Assembly (NCBI GenBank): GCA_030549335.1
Contig: CM060196.1
Span: forward strand, 16,946,501-17,010,500
DNA length: 64,000 bases
Source of the DNA: Pontederia crassipes
Lineage: Eukaryota > Streptophyta > Magnoliopsida > Commelinales > Pontederiaceae
Reading direction: 5' to 3'
Below are positions 45,913 to 59,300 of this stretch, piece after piece. The number at the start of each line of letters is the position of its first letter. Within the stretch, counting starts at the first letter, position 1. The position numbers and the translations under genes are program-made. Below the pieces are notes generated by a model, which saw nothing but the letters and a program-made list of their open reading frames with translations, was not told the origin of the DNA and made no database searches.

Positions 45913-48900
45913 AATAACTAAAAGTGAAAATCTTCTTTAGTGGGATGAAAAACAGAAGCAGTCGAAGACTTCTATTCTAAGGTTTCATTGATATTTTATC
46001 TTTTATCAGTTATGTTTTTCTTTTTTTCTGTATGATGACAAAACTTATTAATTAGACCTTTTCATCTTTCAATCCAAGCCGCGTGATTACGCGGAACTAT
46101 TCGTAATTCTCTGGCAGAAGTAAAAAGATAAAATCTTAGTCAAATTATTTCAGGAATCAAATTCATAATTGTTAAACCTTCGGATTTTTAAATTTGGGAC
46201 TCAACCTGCTAAATCTCTTTTCGCATGTGTAGTCGAGGCGCAACTGGTAAGTCTCCGGATGTTAATAGTCATGAAAATTGATCTATAAAATCATGAGATT
46301 TGTCGAAACTGCTATTTTAAATTAGTTAAAATTAGTAGTTCTGTATCCCCAAGACCTTATTTAGACGACGTATAAAAGAAACGGGTAAATTTCACATATG
46401 TGGTCGAAACATAGGATTAGTAGTTAACTACCAATTTCACATAATATTTTTTTGGATGATGGTAAGTACTCCATCGGCATCCGAGATTAGTAGCACTTGA
46501 TTAATTCTGTTTGAACTCAAGCGATAAGATATATTCTAATCAATGATAATAATTCTAAAAATCGAATTTGAAGCTATTAGCACTTAACGTCTTAGGACAC
46601 TAGTCCGTTAACCTGCCAACCATTATTGATTCCAATTTTATAATATGAAAATTAATACCAATCGAAAGATAGGATAGTCACACGAGCTAGATCCACAAGA
46701 GACTTTTGGTATTCGAGAGTCCAACTAATTCGGAGTCCGAAAGATAAAAGAACATTTTATTACTTTAAGTAGCTCCGGGGGAACAAAATGCAAAAGATGT
46801 ATGAACGAGACAAAGGCCCCCAAGTTAGGTGTCAAACTTTTGTCCTCCTCGTTGTCTTTTGGTAACTGTAGGTAACATGCACTGAAACTTATCGCCGTGC
46901 AACCGCAAGAAGGCATTAACTTCCACTTTTTATTTGGAATTTTATTCCAACTTTGGATGCTCCCGAAAGATTCTTTTATATCTATGATGTGCACGTATTT
47001 ATACTATATGGATTTATTTATTTGCCTTGTGTGAACTTTTCAAGAACCTCGAATCTACGTTTTCTTAGCTACACACATGTGATGCCTACATTGAGAATTT
47101 TAAAAAATAGCATATGCAGGTGCAGATCAGAGACATGACTCTAATGGAAATAGTTAGTGTTTCTCTTTTTGGGTACTCACTTGTCACTTGATGTTAATTT
47201 AGAGTTGGGTAAAAAGTATAACGATATCAAATTAACGACTCCATAAATTGCAGTCTCAGGTAATATTTTAGAACACACATTTCTGATAGTAAATTGTGTC
47301 GGGTAAACTTGATTTGTTGTACTTGAGATCATTCTTTATATATAGCTGAATAAGATCAAATCTTATGGTTGGATCTCATCAGTAATTATTGTTAGGAAAC
47401 ATCCATCTTTTCTTCTCATTAAAGGAAAACATTTGGAAGGTCAATATATATTTTAGCGCTTTTGTTTTAGATTTTAGTTAATATCTATGCAAATGCACTT
47501 CCCATGTGAGAGGGAAATGAGAAAGTTCAATGTTCGACCACTACAAAATAAAAATCAATTTGACCGAAATTTGACTTTTTCGACGGATAAGCACTGTTCA
47601 AAAAGAGCTTGTCGTAAAGTTCCGACGAACATAAGAGTCGAAAAAACATTTCTTCGTAAGTTTAGGTGTCACGAAGACAAAGTTGAAGTACTATTATTAT
47701 TTAAAATCTTTTCCTTTCTTTATACAACATCAGCCAGACCAAAAGTTATCAAGAGCATTAATATTACACAAACACACACATTTTAGAAAGTTTAAAATAT
47801 AATGCTTTCAAACTACATGTACTTAATTAGAAGTTTGTGAAAAGAAAATAATATAAAACAGAATCCATAGGGAAAAAAAGGAGGGCACAAATGTTGCAAG
47901 ACATGTTCAGGTGCTCGCGAAGTCACATGACACTAAAATGAATGCCAAACAGAGGGCATTTGTCTCTTTCTTTCCTGCGGACCACCTCCATCTATTATTA
48001 ACTTGAGCATATTCAAAAGGTTGGTCTTATTGCCACTCCAAATTTTCACCATTCTGTCCTTTGTTTTTTTTATATTTATTTTATCTCTCCTCAAACCTCA
48101 CACAATTTATTGTCCCTTAATATTTTTTTTTGTGACACAATTCTCTCTTTGGTCTCCTCCTCTTAAACTCTCCCAACCTCCAAAGCAGCACCATCTCTTT
48201 CCCTTTTCACTCAACATAAGTGCATCTAAATGATGAACAAAAGTACTTATAGAAAAAAAAGTGATAAACAAAGTGAAAAACAACCCTGCAATGTAAGGAT
48301 TAAGAGACAAACAATATACAAAAAAGAAATGAAACATTATATTTTATTAAAAAATGATACATAATAATTCGAGTATACTCAAGAAACAACTTTATTGTAG
48401 ATTACAAATTAGAATATCACCGTTCATTAACACTCGAAATATTTAAATTTTAATTTTTTAAAACATCTTCTTAGTCACTCTTAAATAAGTGTCTTATAAA
48501 AGAACTTAATTACAAAAATATTCTGAAGATCACATAGACAAGATCAAGACTGTAATAAAACTTAGCTATTTAGAAAACAAATGTCAGTCAATCAAGGATT
48601 ATAACACTGATAACAAAATATACATGGAAAAAAATATTAGAAAAACTGAAGTGGAATATAAGAAAACTTTCTCCACATAAAAAAATATTTTATGATCAAA
48701 TGCTCTATTGAGAACACACAATAAATAAGTTTTTATGATAATATGAGACATTTTGACCGCAAAAGAAAAAAAAATGTCATCTAAAAAATGGGTTAAAGTT
48801 GAAAAGGCAAAGAGAGTATATCAATAGTATCTAAAGTTTAAAATAAAAATGGAAGGCAAAATGGAGTGTCATTAAATTTTTTATGAGTGACATTATGAGC

Positions 48901-50157
48901 ACCCTATTAAAAAAGGTGAACAAAGTGATAAATAAACTTTCATTATTTTGGAAAGTGTATTTATTGGGCGAATGTAAAATCTTATCACTTTAACTATTTT
49001 ACAGTACTAAAAATATTCGAAGAGAAAAAAGTTGAAGATTCTAAATTGATCATGCACATCTTGCTCAAAGTCACATTAATTGATCCTTTATTACATTCAC
49101 CTAATTAAAAGGCCAAACTTATGACGGCCAAGGCACAAAGTTGTGATGCACGCCGTTTCGTTGCAATAATTAAACATTTCTAGTGCCTATTTGTTTATTA
49201 TTTTCTGATATTATAAAAGGAGCGAAAGCAAAAATGAAAAATGAGCAAAGAAAAAATAAAAAGAATTTTTTTGATAAAATATAAGTCGAAATTCAAAACT
49301 CGAGACATAAGAGTATTTATTTAGCATCATTTTTAAAGTTTTTTTTCGATTTTCAGATAGGATAAAGATCTAAATTCATTAGTCATTTTTAAATCCACTG
49401 GTCAGCTTTAAAGTTTAGAACGTTAAAAGGAGCATGCCTTTTAACATAATTTCTTTTATATTTATTCTTCCTCATATACGCTTCCTCTCATAATTAAAAA
49501 TGGCTTAAAAACCTTAAAAAGATCAATGATTCAAAATCTCAAGAGCCACGTAAATTAAAGTTTTTTCATTTTCAATTTTGTTTTTAGTGGTTACTCTGTA
49601 TGGGAAACGGAATCACGATTCAACTCGTGCGACATTAAAAAAACATAATATTAATGAAAGGTAGGTTCATCATCAAATTCAATTAATTCGGCACTAATCC
49701 GATTGATCGCCCAGTGTTACGTATTGATAAGTGAATTGTTTACGTAAATTTGAATTCTAAACTTGCATTTATCATTTCACCCCAACATTTGTTTCAAAAA
49801 TTTATTTTTATTTGAACATGGTAAATTTCGACATCCTTTGCAATGAAAGAAAGTAAAAGTTTTTTTTTTTTCGATAAGAGAAAGTAAAAGGTGTCATAAA
49901 TAAAGTCCACCTACTTTTTATTTATAATATAGGCTCGTGATCGCAATATGCATTTAAATGATCAAACATTAATAATTCCGATCCATCCGAATTTACTCAA
50001 CATATATTATATTATCACAGGCGTCCATGTCACTCCACCTCCTGCTGCTCACCGCTAGAAGCTATAGCTACCTCTCAGCACAGGTAGCAGTACATAAGAG
50101 ACATATCACGGCGGCCATCGTCGCCGGCACACCGTCGCGTTGGCTGACCGGTGAAAC
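45913..50157. other. long AT-rich spacer
   Basis: No gene is supported. The longest frames (89 codons minus at 46725-46994, 99 codons plus at 47487-47786) have no recognised family and AT-rich composition like their surroundings. A 16-bp near-palindrome (CCGCGTGATTACGCGG) lies at about 46080. Confidence 0.4.
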
Positions 50158-50641
50158 TTACGCGGCAGAGATGGCGACCTTCATGCCGCTTTGGCAGTGG
50201 CCGGGGAAGGTGCAGATGAAGTAGTTGGTCCCCCTGGCGAGCGTGATGCGGTCGTTGCCGGAGGTGAAGGCCCTTGAGCCCCCCGCGGTCGAGCAGCTCC
50301 GGTAACCGGCGGCGTTCACGGCCACCAAGTTGTGGACAGATGGGTTGTACTTGAATACTGAAGCAAATTGAAATGGAGCCATAAATTAAAATTTAGTTTT
50401 CATGATTTGATCGATATAAAAAAAAAGTAGTTCCTTATCGCTCACTTAGCACGTCGCCGGCCCTGAAACGCTTGCCACTGGGCCAGCCGGCGGTATTGAA
50501 TGTCCAGCCGCCGCTGTCGCCGACGACGTAGGTGGCGGCCTCGGCGACCTGCAGGCCGTGGATCATGAGCGCCGCCAGGAACAACCCGAGGAGGGCGGCG
50601 CCGGACGCAGCACCAGCACTGCCCCTTCCCTGAGCGGCCAT
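50158..50641 (-). CDS. plantacyanin (basic blue copper protein)
   Basis: Two exons on minus: 50641-50446 and 50357-50158, with a GT-AG intron of 88 bp, giving 131 residues. A signal peptide covers about 1-36 (LLGLFLAALMIHGLQVAEA, cleavage before ATYVVGD). The cupredoxin fold follows: GGWTFNTAGWPSGKRFRAGDVLIFKYN, with type-I copper ligands His74 (VHN), Cys114 (ICTFPGH), His119 and Met124 (SGMK); Cys87 and Cys120 form the usual disulfide. There is no C-terminal extension or GPI signal, which separates it from uclacyanins and stellacyanin-like proteins and places it with plantacyanin/chemocyanin, a secreted cell-wall copper protein linked in relatives to pollen-tube guidance. The exons are GC-rich. 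No lesion is seen. Confidence 0.95.
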
Positions 50642-50762
50642 GAGATGCGTGTATACGGAACTGGGAACTAGCACACTACGATGAGCCGGACGCGCGTACT
50701 TTGTACGAGAGGCCTTTTTTGTGGCATATAACCCTGGAGAGAAGGAGGTGGTGCTCCGTGTC

Positions 50763-50772
50763 CTTATATAAG
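50763..50772 (-). promoter_or_regulatory. TATA box of plantacyanin gene
   Basis: CTTATATAAG, about 120 bp upstream of the start codon on the minus strand, so transcription should begin near 50730-50740. Confidence 0.65.
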
Positions 50773-50909
50773 CAACCAAATCATCATAATTGTGGAGAGA
50801 GAGAGTGTGTGAGTTGGTGGGTGGTGAATAGGTTATGGGATCCAGAGAAAGAGTGAAAGACACAGAGAGGCATTGCCATGTCAGGTCGTCTTTACTTCAA
50901 CATGTCGGC

Positions 50910-51003
50910 TGAAGAGAGAGAGAGAGACGGAGTAAATTGGAATCACCAGCCGAGCGAGAGAGAGGGAGAGAGGAGAGAGGAGAGAGGAGAGAGAGAGAGA
51001 GAG
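50910..51003. repeat. (GA)n-rich tract with short duplication
   Basis: GAGAGA runs at 50912-50925 and 50955-51002. Each is followed by GAGTAAATTGGAATCACC (about 50930 and 51001 with small differences), so the tract was duplicated with its neighbour. It lies in the plantacyanin upstream region. Confidence 0.85.
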
Positions 51004-51423
51004 TAAATTGGAATCACCGGCCAACTACTCCATTTTCTTTGGGATTACGGCCAGGGAGCAGGGAATCGACGACAACAGCAGCAGCACTGTGCACCTACTA
51101 CTCCTACCTTACTACTAGTAAAGATGATAATAGAATAGAACCCCACGGCAATAATTTTATTAGTGTATATATTTTAAAAAACTTGTATAAATAACAACAG
51201 TAATTAATACTAACTGCCATGATAAAATAATAATAATACTAGTAATTAACCTATCTGTCCCAGTTTAATGGCGGGAGTTTCGCCACGACACTGAAACCGA
51301 GACCCGGAAAAATTGGATATCACCTTCTCGTGACTCCTCTTTCTTTCTTTTTTTTTTCTTTTTCTATTGCTTGAATTTTGGAAAAAAAAATACGTTTCGT
51401 TTTGTGCTTTGTTTGATTCAAAT

Positions 51424-52488
51424 TAGAGTTGTCAGGGCAGATCGGTCGGTTCGACCGTTGACCGGTCACAAATTCGATCCATTTGGAGCTTCAAAATCGG
51501 TCTTCCATTTGGACCGGATCAAATCGGTCAAAATCAATTAAAATCAGCCAAAACTAAATTGAATCGGGTTGAATCGCATTTTTGGTCCAATCAATTTTTT
51601 TTATTATGAGATGATTTGATAAAAATTATTACTATAAATTTAAAAAATATTCAAAAATGATCTTTCTCCATAAACATTCATATTGGGTCATTAGTCTCCT
51701 CCTTCATTTATAATTGTCTATTGACTCTCACTTTATTACTATTAGCAATGTGAGATTATTTTTGTGCACTCACTTGTTCTTTCTCTCTTCATTTAGTTTT
51801 GAATTTATTAAACTTTGAACTTTAATTCATGATCTTATTTCATTTTTTAATATCATCAATGTATATTATAATATAAATTAATTATATATTTATTATATTA
51901 ATATAATATTTATCATATTAGATAAATTAATTATGAATGAATAGTGCACACTTCTTTGTTATATGTATAATACACAACAATGTTATAATGTACTTAGTAT
52001 AGTATAATATTATATATACACAACTTTAAATGTCTTTAATTTAGTATATAATAAGTCAAATTAAATAGTTAACTACTCATTATACCATATATTTATTTAT
52101 AGAATATACAATCTTGTCTTAATATTTTGAAAAAAATATGTAATTTTTGCTTCTAACATAAAAAATAAAGATATGAAATACATAAAAAAATAATCAATAG
52201 AAAATTTGTATATAATAATCAAATTCATAATATTTTAATTTATTAAGTGTATAATATTAAAATCAAATCTTAAAATTAATTATAAACTTATTATTTATTA
52301 TTTATGATTGTTATTTTTTCTTTTATATAATACATTTTAATATCATATATATACTTATATAATTGAAATATCATAGCTTAATTTACTATTATCATATTAA
52401 ATATAATATTTTATTACTATCCGGTCCGACTGGTTCGATCTGAAATGAACACTTTTTCGGATCGTCGTCCGGTCTGGTCCTAACAACA
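51424..52488. mobile_element. non-autonomous DNA transposon (Mutator-like), 11-bp target duplication
   Basis: 1065 bp flanked by exact copies of TTGATTCAAAT (51413-51423 and 52489-52499). The ends form imperfect inverted repeats: left TAGAGTTGTCAGGGCAG, right (inverse) TGTTGTTAGGACCAG. Next to both ends are GGTCGGTTCGACC / CCGGTCCGACTGGTTCGA blocks; the core is very AT-rich and non-coding. Target duplications of 9-11 bp are typical of Mutator-like elements. hAT elements give 8 bp, which cannot be fully excluded. Confidence 0.75.
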
Positions 52489-52499
52489 TTGATTCAAAT

Positions 52500-54572
52500 G
52501 CTTTCTGCCAAAAAAGAATATTTGGAAAACAATAAGAATAAAAAACTTTTATCTTTTTTTTCTTAATTTTGCAATCCCTCGATGTACTAAGATAATAATA
52601 TAGTGGGGGGATATCTCATGCATCTGTAGCATGGAAAAAGTGCTGGACATACATTAAGCTCTTTCAATTATTTGAATTGGGAAGGGAGGTGGAAGGGGCC
52701 TATTTAATTCCTGCTCATTAATCACAATTGACTTTATCTGACTTCACTGAAAGGCATATATGTATGATTCATGGCACAATAACTTTTGATCAGTGGGGTG
52801 GGGGAACTCTCACTAGTGGAAGGTTTTAGGAGAACAAAAGGCGACAATCCCGGAAAATAAATATATCTTGGATTTGTTTCTCACACGGAGGAAGAAAAAG
52901 GTGGTGAATTATTATAAATATAAGTAGGAGAGAAAAAAAAATTAATGTGGCGTACTTTTCGTTTTGTAAATTGAGACATATTGAACTTTTTTAAAAAAAT
53001 AAATTATATTCTATTTTTTTCGTAATCCATTTTCAATATTTAAACTTCCAACAAAAAATTTTTACATTCACAAAAATTCGATCGAACTTGAGACCTCAAA
53101 TTAAAAGAGGAAGAACCAATACGATTCACACAAACCCTTGTTAGTATATTTTCTATTTTAATTCTTCTAGTCTCTCCCAACTCAAGTGCCGTCCTGTGTA
53201 ACATAAGAGAATTTAAGTATGAAATTAGTTATTTGGGTCCTCAAAAATTTAAAATGAAGCTATCATAACATTGAACTTAAAAAAAAAGGGAGGTACTGAA
53301 ATCGGCAAGCATGATTACAAGTAATTAAACACAACACTCGCTTTTGTTGCATGCGTTGTAACATCGTTGCCCTCCACTTTGAACGCAACAATTTTATGAA
53401 ACAATCAAAAAGAGTTTTTGAAAAATATGACCATTATCTAATATGCTTATATGTTCAACGTATACAGATAGATATAATTAATTAATTAATTAACTTTATT
53501 ATTGGCTCAAATGATAGGAGCTTCGAATTGGGATGGGAGAGTTAATTAGCAGGCCAATTCTTCTCTCTCATGTCTGTTAGAAAAGAAGACTTCTTTTGTC
53601 CTAAAACTAAATTAGTCAGGTGGCAAGTAATTAAACTAGCAGGTAAAAATGATATTATATGTGAAAGTGATTAATTAACTAAGTACTAAAGAGTTAATAA
53701 CGGGAGGAAAATGCTCCCCAACGAAATAGAAAACATCCCATCGACTTTATCATCAAGTTTTAATGCCTCATTTGTTAGATGGAAAATAAACATAGAACAT
53801 GTAGTATGTGGCGTTCGTGGAGTTGGTTAGTTGCTGCCGTGAGCCACCATATGTTTGGCATGTGGCCCATTATTATTTTCCCCGTTATTAGATTGCATCT
53901 TCCTGATTAATTAATTAGTTATCGACGCAATGGAATTAATTTAGTGGGTCAAAAGTTGATATTTTCAGTTGGAACACTCGATTACATCTTCATTGTCATC
54001 TTAATTATATATGTGTATATATCCACATTCTATAAAATGATAACATGTTATTTCGAATTGGATGTTAATCACTTCAAGATAAAAAAATGCAACACAACAT
54101 CTAATTATCGCATTTGGAAAAAAAAGTGCAACGTGCTCTATCTCTCTCCCACATACACACACTCTCATTCGATATCTTTCTCCCTCTCCTCCTCCGCTAA
54201 TCTCTCTCCGCCCCCGCTGCTCATTCCATCTACTTCTCTCCATCTCTTTTAGGCTACACCAAAATTAGCTTAGCACCAAGTGACCATTATGAAAAAAATC
54301 AATTAGTCGCGTATTCTGAGGGCCCTAAAGGTACAAGGAAGCAGTCAACACAACTGAGACCATAAATTAGCAAACTACGAGAACAAAATTAAGAACATAA
54401 GGAATTTATATATTTAATACCGCAAAACAAATACAAACTACATTTCTGTTCTTGCCAGAACAAATGCAAATATGACAGAATTACAAACCTAAAAAGCAAA
54501 TAATTAATCCAGCAGTAAGTCACAAAATCAATATCTTCACAAGCATTAAACTAAAGATCAAATCAACGTGGA
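52500..54572. other. AT-rich spacer, 3' side of the PLAC8 gene
   Basis: No gene is supported. There are (TAAT)n near 53477 and a TCTC-rich patch at 54135-54245. The stretch next to 54573 is the 3' UTR of the PLAC8 gene. Confidence 0.4.
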
Positions 54573-55541
54573 TCAGCGTCTCATTCCTTCAATAGCCGGA
54601 GGCAGCATCATACCACTCTGCGGGTGCCCATTACCTCGCCACCCTACGAACAAACACATTCACAACAGAACAAAACACTTTTACTCGATCAAATTAATCT
54701 GATGCAAAAAATAAAAGGAAAGTGGAAAAAAAAAGCTTGTACGACGTAGAACTACGTGGTATATATACGTAACGTACCTTTGTTGAGGTCGAAGCCGCGG
54801 CACCGGAGCTCTCTGTACTCCTGGCACAGGGCGCAGGGCTCGCAGCAGCAGTGGACGAGGCAGTCGGCGCAGGGGCTCTCCTCCAGGAAGAACAGCCCCC
54901 TCATCTTCGACCGGTAGAAGCACGAGAACAGGCAGCCGCACCCCGTCACGCACGACAGCACCAGGTACAGCGTCGCGATCACCCCGCACGCTGTCATTTA
55001 CATGCATGCATGGATGCACGCATGGTTCAGATCATAACATATACCGATATACGTATTATGATTAACCAGCGTACTGTAAAAGATCAGAGTTGAGCAACTC
55101 ACATGTCGATCCCTGGTCGACGATTTCGGCGATCTGGCCGAACGTGATGCAGGGGCAGAAGAAAGTGATGCAACCTGCATGCGTGCATGCATTGCATGCA
55201 ATTGCAACATCATCATGAACGAAGAGACAAGGGATCGATGCAAAGACGAAGAGCATATATATACACTTACAGTTGCCGACGTCGTCGCAACAATCGCAGA
55301 GGCCGGTGGACCACGGCGCCGGGGAGTGCGGCGAGAGGGCATGGAGAACGGGAGGGCCCGGCGGGTAGTGGAATTGGACGGGCGTCGCGGCCGTCGCGAT
55401 GGCCCCGACCCCGCTGATGTCGATCGGCGGCGGCGCGGACGGCGGCACAGGGTAGAGAGGAGGCGGCGGAGGAGGAGTTGGCGGTGGCGGCATGGGATGG
55501 TGGTGGTATACGACGTCCAGCATCGGCGGTGGCGGTTGCAT
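54573..55541 (-). CDS. PLAC8 / cell number regulator-like protein
   Basis: Four exons on minus: 55541-55271, 55174-55103, 54990-54778, 54643-54573. Introns are GT-AG, all in the same phase (1), and the join gives 208 residues. The N-terminus (about 1-60) is proline- and histidine-rich ([16 protein letters not shown]). The PLAC8 domain follows: [27 protein letters not shown] at about 77-103, [13 protein letters not shown], a hydrophobic segment [29 protein letters not shown], and the cysteine-rich [22 protein letters not shown]. The tail [13 protein letters not shown] fits family members. Relatives (CNR, FW2.2, PCR) are plasma-membrane proteins acting in organ-size control or in cadmium/zinc export. 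The sequence does not decide between these. The first exon is very GC-rich. Confidence 0.93.
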
Positions 55542-56324
55542 GGTTGCACTGCAAGGAAGAGGGGATCAAATGAGGAAGACGGGGATGGAATTAACCACCT
55601 TTATCTATTATGTATGGTAGGAGGGCCACTATCGGATGCCCTTGTATATAGTTGTGGTAATTACTTGTTTAAGATGTAAACAATGTATTAGGCCCCCTAC
55701 TAATTAAATAAGTAATGTTAGAAAGTCCAATATGATGTGAGATCACAATAAACTAATCATGTTCCAAGATATTATTATTGGAAGCAAATATATAAAAATT
55801 CATATAATACTTATCTTCGACTTTCAAGTATTTATTTTCTTTGTAGTCCACAATAATTCATATAGGTACAATAAATATTATTTGAGGTGAAACTAGCATA
55901 TAATATCATTTCAAATTATGCTAACATTTTATAAATAAAATATTTCCACTTGCCGTAAAATCATCATCCTTCTGTATAATTTTATCTTTTTTTTCGGTGA
56001 TTGTATAATTTTATCGATAAGGCTTTTATCTAGATTTTTTTATTGACAAATTATTTTAAGAATAAAATTTTATATAGCAATAGATATCAAGTCATATTTC
56101 AGTAGACTATCTCTCTTTTCAATTTTATTTTAAAACATTAAAAATAATAGATTATCTATAGAGTTCGTATTCTTTAAATTTGCTACGATGTGATCCAATA
56201 ATTTTTTACTTAGAGCTTTAGTAGCCTTCTAGTTTACTGGAGCATTTTTTTTATTTATTTTCAAATTTCATTATATACATATTTCTTACAGTTCTTCTAT
56301 GGACAACTCAATTATTTAAAATTT
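55542..56324. other. spacer between PLAC8 gene and truncated Copia
   Basis: Includes the PLAC8 promoter region next to 55542. Further right it is AT-rich, with no second Copia LTR where one would be expected. Confidence 0.4.
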
Positions 56325-59300
56325 GTTACTTGATAGATGATGTCAATATCAGATGTTCCTCTTATATACCGAAAGATTCGCTTCACTGCTTGTCAGTGCT
56401 CCTTTCCTGAATCGCTCATGAACTTACTTACAACACTGACTGCATGAGCAATATTCAGTCTTGTGCAAATCATGGCATACATCAGACTTCCAACTGCACT
56501 AGCATATGGAATCCTAAACATGTACTCATTCTCTGCTTCTGATTTTGGTGTGAAGGCAACAGAAAGATAAACATTTGCAGCTGATGGAGTATTCAAAGAC
56601 TTCGCTCCAGACATCCCAAACCTGAATAAAATCTTCTTAATATAACTTTTCTGAGATAAGAAGAGTTTACCTTTGTGCGATCCCTTAGAATTTTCATACT
56701 CGGAATCTTCTATGCTGCACCAAGATCCTTCGTGTCGAATTCTGCACTGAGGAGCTTCTTCAAATTCTGAACGTCTGTCATGTCTCTGGTAATAAATAAG
56801 CATATCACCAATATACAAGAGCAGATAGATGATGGAGTCGTCATTCACCTTCTTGTGAGATACACAGCAATCATAGGGACTTCGACTGAATTCCTTACTG
56901 ATCATGAAGCTATCGAACCTCTTGTACCATTGTCTGAGGGACTATTTCAAATCATATAGAGATTTCTTCATACTGCAAATTTGATTCTCTTTTTCCGGAA
57001 TGGAGAATCCCTCTGGTTGGTTCATAAGAATGTTTTCTTCAAGTTCTTCATGGAGGAAAGTAGTCTTCACATCTAGTTGCTCGAGCTCTAGATTCTGATG
57101 TGTTACAAGAGCAAGTAGTACCCTGATAGAAGTATGTCCGACAACATGTAAGAATATCTCATTGTAGTTCACACCTTCTTTCTGACTATAATCTTTAGCA
57201 ACCAGTCGTGATTTGTATCTTGTGCCTTCAGCTCTTGAAATTCTAGCTTTCTTCTTGAAGATCCATTTATAGCCAATAATATTTATGCCTTTAGACAACT
57301 TGACCAGCTCTCACGTTTAATTTTTGTGAAGGGATTCCAACTCTTCACCCATAGCAGTGATCCACTATTCAGATTCGACACATGTGATGACATTTCTATA
57401 AGAGGACGGCTCCAGGACTCCACCTCTTCAGCTACTGCATAAGCAATCATGTCTTCAAAATCATATCGCTTAGAAGGACTCATTTCTCTGCGAGGACGTC
57501 TAACAACAATTGAATCCTCTTCGGGTTGCTCATCAGATTCTTCATCTTCTGATTCTGTTTCTTGATGTGATCCTTCAACATCATCCTCAGTTAGAGTGAT
57601 TTCAACCTCAACATATTTACTGACACTCTCTTCAGCCTCCACCTTCAACTGAAGCATTGATGCTTCATCAAAAGTCATGCTTCTGCTGTGGATGACTTTG
57701 TGTTCTGAAGGAGATCAGATTCTGTAACCCTTCACTCCTGCACCATATCCCATGAACACTCATTCTTTGGCCCTTGGTTCCAACTTCCCTTCACTGACGT
57801 GATAGTATGCTGGACGATAAAAAACTTTCAGACAAGTATAATCAACAGAATTTTCTGACCATACCTCAGTTGGAGTCTTGAGATCAATCGTAGTCGTCGG
57901 ACTTCGATTCACTAAGTAGCAAGTTGTGTTAACAGCTTCAGCCCAGAATGTCCTATTCAAGCCAGCCTTAGAGTGCATGCACCTTACCCTCTCTAGAAGT
58001 GTTCTGTTCATTCGTTCTACAATTTCATTCTGTTGTAGAGTATCTCTGACTGTGCGATGCTTGGCAATATCTTCATCTTTGCAGAACTGGTCGAATTCTG
58101 TAGAATAGAACTCCAAACCATTATCAGTGCGAAGGCGCTTCACTTTCTTCGACGTTTGATTTTCCACCAAAACCTTCCACTGGTTGAAGCCCTTGAAGAA
58201 CTCACTCTTGTGCTTCATCATGAATATTCAAGTCATCCTCGAGTAGTCATCAATCACGGACAGAAAGTATCTAACACCTCCTAATGATGGAATACGAGAG
58301 GGACCCCAACAATCAGCATAGATGTAATCAAATGTCGCCTTCGTCCTGTGTACTGCTTTGCCAAACTGAGACATTCGTTGTTTGTCAAATACACAGTGCT
58401 TGTAGAAGTTAATTTCAGATATCTTCTTGTCTCCTAGAAGATCTCGTTTGCTGAGAATATTCATCCCGTTCTGACTCATATGCCCAAGACGCATGTGCCA
58501 CAGCCTGAACTTTTCTAATTCGGATGAACTAGCCACTGCAATAATGTCAGAGACTGTCTTGTCTTACAATATATACAAGAACTTCTGTCTGACTCCTTTT
58601 AGAACTGTAGCATCACCCTTCATGACCATGAAGATGCCTCCAGCAGTATGGATCTGACACCCTTTAGAGTCGAGGACTCCAAGTGATATCAAATTATTCT
58701 TCAGTTGCGAAACATGGCGGACATCTGTCAGCGTCCTCACAAGATTGACATGAGTCTTGATCTGCACAGAACCGATCCCAACTATCTGACATGATGCATT
58801 ATTACCCATGATGATATTTTCACCGTCAGTCTTCTGATAAGATGAGAATCATTCTTTATTCGGAGTCATATGATAGAAACACCCCGAATCCAGAACTCAA
58901 TTATCCTCCAGACATCTTTGATTAGAAGCAGCTAGAACCAAATCATCTTCGGAATTCCCAGTTTCATATGCCACCGCAGCGACGGGGCCTCCTTCTTCTT
59001 CGGACAATCTTTCTTCCAATGACTTGGTTTCTTGCAGTAATTACAGATGTCATTCGCAGTGATTTTCTTCTTCTTGGACTTGGATTTCTTCGAATTCGAG
59101 GATTGTTCCTTCTCCACGATTGATATTAAACCCGCGGCCTGAGTCTCCGCAAAATTTTTAGATGCCCTATGCCGAAATTCATAAGTATGGAGACTCGATC
59201 TTACTTCTTCCAGACTTATAATTTTCTTCTCGATAATCATAGACTGAACGAAATTCTCATATGATGGAGGAAGCAAAACTAACAGAATTAGGGCAACATC

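Noticed and set aside
46215..46300. tRNA-like or SINE-like sequence (GAGGCGCAACTGGTAAGTCTCCGG)
   Set aside because: It resembles an A-box region, but no matching B box or poly(A)/T tail was found and no cloverleaf can be drawn.
15247..55541. Metabolic gene cluster
   Set aside because: The genes (glutathione transferase, E3 ligase, PPR, ascorbate enzyme, copper protein, PLAC8) share no pathway and are widely spaced on both strands.
54998..55679. Long frames on both strands (183, 166 and 100 codons)
   Set aside because: They are GC-rich shadows of the PLAC8 first exon; splicing and family motifs support the 159-codon frame only.
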